A DNA stretch of 64,000 nucleotides from Corbicula japonica. Taxonomy: Eukaryota; Mollusca; Bivalvia; Venerida; Cyrenidae. Both the position numbers and the translations under genes were made by a program. Shown here piece by piece: positions 60,801 through 64,000 of the stretch. The number at the start of each line of letters is the position of its first letter. The stretch's first letter is position 1. The notes beneath the pieces were generated by a model. That model saw only the letters and a program-made list of their open reading frames with translations. It was not told where the DNA came from and made no database searches. The stretch lies in the NCBI GenBank assembly GCA_038501625.1, contig JAZAYU010000088.1, positions 620,001-684,000 on the forward strand. Reading direction: 5' to 3'.

Positions 60801-62286
60801 TTTATTAAGTAAAGAACAAATAGAGCCTTAATTAATTACTGATCTAACAGTTAAATTTTCAAAAATTACTAAACAAGAATTCGGCACCTTGACTAACATT
60901 TTCGATCTCTAAAAATAAAAATCTACAATCCAAAAATAACCCCCTTCCCCAGTATTATCTTCAAAAGAAAAGCCTACATTTTTGAATTTTAATACCAGTT
61001 CCGTGTATCATGATTGGATTAAGATTTTATTAGCAAATGGAACTAACCTGTAAGCCTCCATTGTGACTTCTGCGACATTCTGCGTCATTCTGGTTTACTG
61101 GCGTGACGTAAGGAAGATTCTTATGCGCTGTGTCGTATAGTAGTTTTCTCTGCGGTGTGTCGTATAGTAGACTTCCTCCTCATTATGCCGCGACGACCAC
61201 TAGAATTAAGATCCTGGCACTGGGCGCCACAAAGAAGTCCTTGTAACGTAGTGGTTATTCTTACAAAGGTCTTAGGGTGTAATAAGACGAACACTTGGTC
61301 ACGTTCCAAAATTACTTTATATGTTTAATCAGTTTTTAACAGTTTATCTATTTCTTGTAAAACATAAATAGTTCTTTCACATAAGTATAAATATTCCTAG
61401 TAAAATTCTAAGTGACATTTCCTAAACGCCTTACGTGGCCCATTCCGGCCGTCCGGCCGTTCACTTCTTCTAATACACAGAACAATATCCCTGGCTTTTA
61501 TGCAATACACTAGCCTGTCCATGCAGACTGATCACTGTTCCGAGATGACAATTTGACATGAATAATAAATAAAACTAAGTAACAGTTATATAACGTCTTT
61601 CTAAATCATAGCAAGACCGAGTCGAATGTAATTAATACATACAGATGAAGACATGAAATAACCTGTGGCTAAATATTTTGACCGAGATGGTAATTAGTAA
61701 ACAAACTTTTTGATGTTATCTAGAAAAGGATATTAGTAACTAAACAAGGCCCATAATATATTTTAAAATATGAATGTTTAACACCTAATATGTTGGTAAA
61801 TTATTAGCATAATTTCCTTATTACATTACATTAGTTGCATCTGTCAGAAGTGAAACTGTATAAAAATACAAACTATTAAGGACAAACTTTACCAGAGGGC
61901 ACAGTCATTTTGTCATCACATTTTTTGTCAAGTATTCAATCTTTGAAATCTTAGGGTTTGCAAAGTCCAAGAAGACTTTGATAAGCTTTTGATAATAATT
62001 GCAGTCCTTAAAACCATGACCTGATTTTTATGGGTTGCATGACATTGGACATTCTGGGGAATTACAAAACACAATAGGGCCATAGTTTGGTGAGGCCTTA
62101 GTGGCAGCTGGTTTCTTTTTGTTGCAACTAAACTCAAGTGAATATTTCCCTTTCTTAAACAGTGCCCTAACAAGTAACCATTATGTTGTTGACAGATATC
62201 AAGCTCTAACCCACAAATTGTTTTCTCTGTTTTTCAGGCACAGAGACTTTTTGAGGGAGTGTCCAAATGGAGCCTTGAAACAAGAG
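48810..62286 (+). CDS. Neuronal calcium sensor (NCS) family EF-hand protein, first three coding exons, 3' part outside window
   Basis: Exons 48810-48873, 52036-52060 and 62238-62286 join in phase to give 46 residues. They start MGKRVSKLSSNEIKDLM, continue through NCTYFNEKELLHW and end with HRDFLRECPNGALKQE. This matches the N-terminus of NCS-1/hippocalcin/recoverin-type calcium sensors. Gly2 fits N-myristoylation, SKL lies at residues 6-8, and CPNG at 38-41 is the diagnostic Cys-Pro of the degenerate first EF hand. The calcium-binding EF hands 2-4 must lie on exons beyond 64,000. Family role: a myristoylated calcium sensor that switches membrane binding and regulates channels, cyclases or kinases. 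The subtype cannot be fixed from 46 residues. Intron 1 is 3.2 kb and intron 2 is 10.2 kb, the latter holding a complete antisense LTR element. Confidence 0.85.
48925..49166. repeat. TTAA hairpin MITE in NCS intron 1
   Basis: TTAACCCATTCCTCCATATA to GGAGGAAAGGGTTTTA with both hairpins, just 51 bp after exon 1. The order of the CGACCAGTG and GGAACAGTT modules shows it is inserted in the opposite orientation to most copies. Confidence 0.9.
49180..49860. repeat. Degenerate TTAA hairpin MITE fragments
   Basis: Fragments at about 49180-49340 and 49545-49850 retain GTGTAGATCCACATCATCTG-type arms and TTTATTGCATGG. Confidence 0.65.
49861..50990. other. NCS intron 1, no feature recognised
   Basis: AT-rich intronic DNA. 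Confidence 0.5.
50991..51600. repeat. Degenerate TTAA hairpin MITE fragments
   Basis: Three pieces at about 50995-51095, 51126-51310 (starting TTGACCCTTTCCTCCATAGA, right half lost) and 51485-51600. Confidence 0.7.
51615..51862. repeat. TTAA hairpin MITE, reference-quality copy
   Basis: It starts CTAACCCTTTCCTGTACAGA and ends CAGGAAAGGGTTAA. Hairpin 1 is GATCCAGATCAGCCGGCACA closing on GTGCCGTCTGATCAGGATC. Hairpin 2 is its reverse complement (GATCCTGATAAGACGGCACG closing on GTGCCGGCTGATCTGGATC). The spacer is TTCATTAGGTTATTTCTGAC. So each half is a hairpin and the two halves are also complementary. TTAA flanks plus CCC...GGG ends resemble piggyBac-type termini. Confidence 0.93.
51870..51975. 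repeat. Half copy of the TTAA hairpin MITE
   Basis: Only the right hairpin and right end (TATATGGAGTAAAGGATTA) remain. Confidence 0.75.
52036..52060 (+). CDS. NCS-like gene, 25-nt microexon 2
   Basis: A strong acceptor (TTTTTTTAATTTCAG) and donor (GTGAGT) enclose only 25 bases. With one base from exon 1 it encodes F-NEKELLH and two bases of Trp. Both splice phases fit only this reading frame. Confidence 0.85.
52078..52312. repeat. TTAA hairpin MITE, diverged, in NCS intron 2
   Basis: Both hairpins are recognisable (GATCCAGATCAGCCAGTACA; GATGCTGATCAGATGGTA). It starts 18 bp after the microexon donor. Confidence 0.78.
52313..52813. other. NCS intron 2; segment repeated further on
   Basis: About 170 bp at 52400-52560 (with GGGAAAATACAT and GTGTCATTTAGCGCCAGAAA) resembles 53750-53930 (GGGGAAATACAT, GTATCATTTGGCACCAGAAA). 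This is an old direct duplication; no coding sense. Confidence 0.5.
52814..53055. repeat. TTAA hairpin MITE, full copy
   Basis: TTAACCCTTTCCTTGATATA to CAGGAATGGGTTAA with perfect TTAA on both sides. GATCAGACGGCACATCCGTG is intact. Confidence 0.93.
53064..53280. repeat. 31-bp minisatellite made from a MITE hairpin arm, seven copies
   Basis: GAACAGTGTAGATCCAGATT plus AGATGGCACTC repeats seven times. The unit is the left arm of the hairpin MITE, and the last copy runs on into the rest of the MITE (GGCACATCCATTCCATCTGA). Confidence 0.95.
53281..53410. repeat. Remainder of the MITE that gave rise to the minisatellite
   Basis: Contains GATCAGGATCTATACAG, AAGGTTATTTATAACCAAAA and GATCCGGATCTACAT. 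The right end is lost. Confidence 0.75.
54056..54296. repeat. TTAA hairpin MITE, full copy
   Basis: TTTACCCTTTCCTCCATATA to GGAGGAAAGGGTTAA; both hairpins present. Confidence 0.92.
54297..54490. repeat. TTAA hairpin MITE, partial
   Basis: GTGTAGATCTAGATGTGCTG and GATCTGGATCTACACTGTTC arms, then a second worn hairpin. The two copies lie back to back. Confidence 0.75.
54908..55139. repeat. Short relative of the ACTGTGGTATCATTT element
   Basis: Left ACTGTGGCATTATTATATTT and right GAAATTAAATGAAAGACAGT form degraded inverted ends like those of 35003-35789. Confidence 0.7.
55365..55630. repeat. TTAA hairpin MITE with a small internal duplication
   Basis: TTAACCCTTTCCTCCTAATA to GGAGGAAAGGGTTAA. 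Near 55540 the phrase GACGGCATGGATGT is duplicated within hairpin 2, adding about 25 bp. Confidence 0.92.
55631..56455. other. NCS intron 2, no feature recognised
   Basis: AT-rich intronic DNA. Confidence 0.45.
56456..56860. repeat. Two degenerate TTAA hairpin MITE copies
   Basis: Worn copies at about 56460-56600 and 56645-56858, the latter with GATCCTGATCAGATTGCACA. Confidence 0.7.
57306..57894 (-). repeat. 3' LTR (relative to the element)
   Basis: A 589-bp long terminal repeat containing the GC patch TTCCGGCCGTCCGGCCGTTC. On the minus strand it starts TGTAATGTAATAAGG. Confidence 0.93.
57898..57911 (-). other. Polypurine tract of the LTR element
   Basis: AAAGAAAGGAAGGG on the minus strand, three bases before the 3' LTR. 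This is the expected plus-strand primer site. Confidence 0.8.
57912..61211 (-). other. Non-coding interior of the LTR element
   Basis: No retroviral-type domain is recognisable. It contains a degenerate repeat of ACATAGACATAGCC-like words at about 60040-60110 and several T-rich runs (60360-60480). Isolated frames (58731-59024, 59424-59630) carry no family motif. Confidence 0.75.
61212..61229 (-). other. Primer-binding site of the LTR element
   Basis: TGGCGCCCAGTGCCAGGA begins 12 bases inside the 5' LTR on the minus strand. The TGG start and TGGCGCC core are typical of tRNA-primed elements. The exact tRNA was not identified. Confidence 0.75.
61242..61830 (-). repeat. 5' LTR (relative to the element)
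   Basis: The second 589-bp LTR, same sequence and ends as the other, followed by TTAG. Confidence 0.93.
62238..62286 (+). CDS. NCS-like gene, coding exon 3
   Basis: The acceptor is TTTTCTCTGTTTTTCAG and the donor GAG|GTAAGC. The exon completes Trp and encodes HRDFLRECPNGALKQE, ending on a whole codon. The next exon should start with the EF-type EF/DF...FF.GD block and was not found before 64,000. Confidence 0.87.
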
Positions 62287-62363
62287 GTAAGCCTCAAGAT
62301 TTCAACAGATTTTTACGGATGAAAAGGCAGAATATTGACACTACAAATATTCCAACTGGTAGC

Positions 62364-62455
62364 TTAACCCTTTCCTCCATAGATACACCTTAATTGCAAG
62401 GGCCAACAGTTTAGATCCAGATCAGCCGGCACATATATATAGAGGAAAGGGTTAA
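62364..62455. repeat. 92-bp deletion derivative of the TTAA hairpin MITE
   Basis: Both TTAA flanks and both ends are intact (TTAACCCTTTCCTCCATAGA; GAGGAAAGGGTTAA). Everything between GATCAGCCGGCACAT and ATATATAGAGG is deleted. Confidence 0.92.
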
Positions 62456-63295
62456 TGTATGTGACCATGTGGTCACTGTTAGATATATCAGAAATTTAGC
62501 CATTTAATGGTGCTGGTAGTCCATTGTGGCACAACTTGAGATGCAAACAGACACAATGAAACCATTAACATTTGCAGGGAACTAATTTTTTTGTATTTTG
62601 TGGGCAGTTTGATCCACGAATTTAAAACCACCACGAAATCAAGAATTGAGCATAAATATAGTTTAGAAAATTTAGATTCACGAATTCAAGAACTCACAAA
62701 AATTGGTGTCCGACGAAAATCATTGAAAATTATTTCCCCACAAATATAAATGCATCCACAGTACAGAATGGTACAGTACTTGTTCTTCTTAAACTGTTAT
62801 TCACAAAATGAAATGCTCAGGCTAGTTTTCGCAAATCTTGACAGTGATCCCAATTTTTAGAATTTTCAGGGCTTCCTGTTTTCATACCATAAATGCATAT
62901 CATCGGCCTAATATCAAAACATCGTGTTGACAAAATTTGACTTGACAACGCGGGAATACAGATAAAGAAGCGTGAATCTGTCAAAATCTGGCGCCTCTAT
63001 GCCAATGGTAAAGGTTCAAGATAGTCATGTGTTGAAATAACGTATTCTGATTGGTGGATATTTCTTAAGTTCATACGAGGTTTAGATATTTGGGTGGCGA
63101 TATATGAAGTAGGCGACACCCTTTTACTGATATGTTGATCCCAAATAGATAATTTGATGATCCCAAATGAAAGATGTTTTGATGATCCAAAATGATAGAT
63201 GTTTTGAAACATTTAGTTGAGAGCCCAAAATTTTTTCATATGCAGATGAACAAAATTATCAATTCAATTCTTATTAAATTTTACACTCTTTTTAT
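62456..63295. other. NCS intron 3 (presumed), no gene recognised
   Basis: A degraded relative of the ACTGTGG element may lie at 62569-62770 (ATCCACGAATTTAAA, CATCCACAGTACA). Three ATGATCCCAAATGA-type phrases occur near 63140-63200. No exon was found. Confidence 0.45.
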
Positions 63296-64000
63296 ACGAG
63301 GGCTGTCCGGAAAGTTCATATACTACTTTATTTTTTACACTCAAGCAATACATACATAAAACAAATTTGGCCAACAAAAACATAAATATCTAACAAACAA
63401 ATTTACAAAAAAAACTGTCAGGCTGTGATGAACATTAACATAGTAACAGTCCTTACATCCAACATATATATATAATCACGGAGCACTTTTAAACGTCAAA
63501 TGAACGTCACGTAAACACTCCTTCTAAAAAAATATCGCCCACACGATTTTACTCATTTCTGATGCTGGCTGACCCATTGCTGGTATACCCCTTTGTACCA
63601 TTCTCGATCAAAACCAGATATCTCTGATCTAACACCGACGCGAAGTTCTTCCAAATCTGCAAATCTTTTCCCGCGCAATTCCGACTGTTCTTACGCGTTC
63701 TACGTAATTCGGCTCTGCTACTTTCGGTCGTCCGCTTCGTTTCTTATCTAACACATTTTCATCCCCGCTTCTAAATCTGCTGTGCCACTTAAACACAAGT
63801 TGCATTGAACATTTACCGGTCGTATCTGCTTTTGAAAAAACTTTCCACGTCTCAGTTGGTGTCATATTAGCATGAACACAAAACTTGATAGCACTCCGTT
63901 GCTCCGTCCGTGAAATTGACGTCATTTTTTCGAAACAAATGTTAAGCGCCCCCAATGCGTCTAACGGTCGTTTACAACTTGTTTATTAACGTATGACATC
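63296..64000 (-). mobile_element. Mariner element, internally deleted, cut by window edge
   Basis: The end at 63296 reads ACGAGGGCTGTCCGGAAAGT, a mariner-type terminal repeat, preceded by TA. The other end lies beyond 64,000. It contains the broken transposase at 63553-63925. Confidence 0.85.
63553..63925 (-). pseudogene. Mariner transposase relic: DNA-binding domain joined to C-terminal tail, catalytic core missing
   Basis: From the Met at 63925 (MTSISRTEQRSAIKFC) the frame shows the N-terminal helix-turn-helix with LVFKWHSRFRSGDENVLD and the RSGRPK linker. About 85 codons on, the frame shifts and the C-terminal block DLEELRVGVRSEI...YQQWVSQHQK follows to a stop at 63553. The DD(34)D catalytic domain, about 200 residues, is absent. 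So it is an inactive internal-deletion copy. Confidence 0.85.

Larger units (their letters stand above)
57306..61830 (-). mobile_element. Non-autonomous LTR retrotransposon, 4.5 kb, antisense in NCS intron 2
   Basis: Two 589-bp LTRs (57306-57894 and 61242-61830) look identical in my line-by-line reading. They begin and end TGTAA/TTACA and are flanked by TTAG on both sides (57302-57305, 61831-61834), a 4-bp target duplication. On the minus strand a primer-binding-like TGGCGCCCAGTGCCAGGA follows the 5' LTR, and a polypurine tract precedes the 3' LTR. The 3347-bp interior is AT-rich and has no gag, protease, RT or integrase frame on either strand. It therefore needs proteins from a partner element (LARD-type). 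LTR identity points to recent insertion. Confidence 0.92.

Noticed and set aside
1..64000. CRISPR array, operon, or bacterial-type defence system.
   Set aside because: Tandem arrays here have no unique spacers and the genes are spliced eukaryotic ones; nothing prokaryotic was seen.

Overview
The window is eukaryotic nuclear DNA, AT-rich, with spliced genes separated by dense transposon-derived repeats. Several repeat families have architectures known from bivalve molluscs: tandem-core elements next to (CCGT)n, composite tRNA-headed SINEs, and elements built from ATGCCCCC/GGGGGCAT ends. Telomere-type CCCTAA tracts also fit. A clam-like (possibly venerid) bivalve is my best inference; no species can be named from sequence alone.

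Four genes can be supported. (1) A Patched-domain (RND/sterol-sensing family) gene on the minus strand at 6172-640. I rebuilt it by hand from seven exons with consistent splice phases; its 3' part lies left of the window. (2, 3) Two intronless RNF26-like membrane RING E3 ligases, arranged head to head at 18808-17948 (-) and 24873-26222 (+). (4) A neuronal calcium sensor (NCS) family EF-hand gene on the plus strand. Its first three coding exons (64, 25 and 49 nt) lie at 48810-48873, 52036-52060 and 62238-62286; the rest lies beyond the right edge.

Layout. 1-6.2 kb: Patched gene with a 49-bp minisatellite and foldback repeats in its introns. 6.2-16 kb: retroelement relic, a 1.6-kb GGAGT-rich satellite, a tRNA-like SINE head and palindromic foldback elements. 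16-28 kb: the RNF26-like pair, with a LINE relic cut by a hAT-like element between them. 29-33.6 kb: two tandem-repeat-filled elements of the pearl/Helentron-like type, the second carrying interstitial telomere tracts. 34-57 kb: very dense copies of a TTAA-flanked, doubly palindromic MITE, mixed with other foldback elements. 57.3-61.8 kb: a non-coding LTR retrotransposon with apparently identical LTRs, antisense inside NCS intron 2. The right edge holds an internally deleted mariner.

The genes do not form a pathway or operon. Shared themes are membrane proteins (Patched, two RNF26-like), a calcium sensor, and heavy repeat load in introns. Most open frames longer than 60 codons outside these genes are chance products of repeats.
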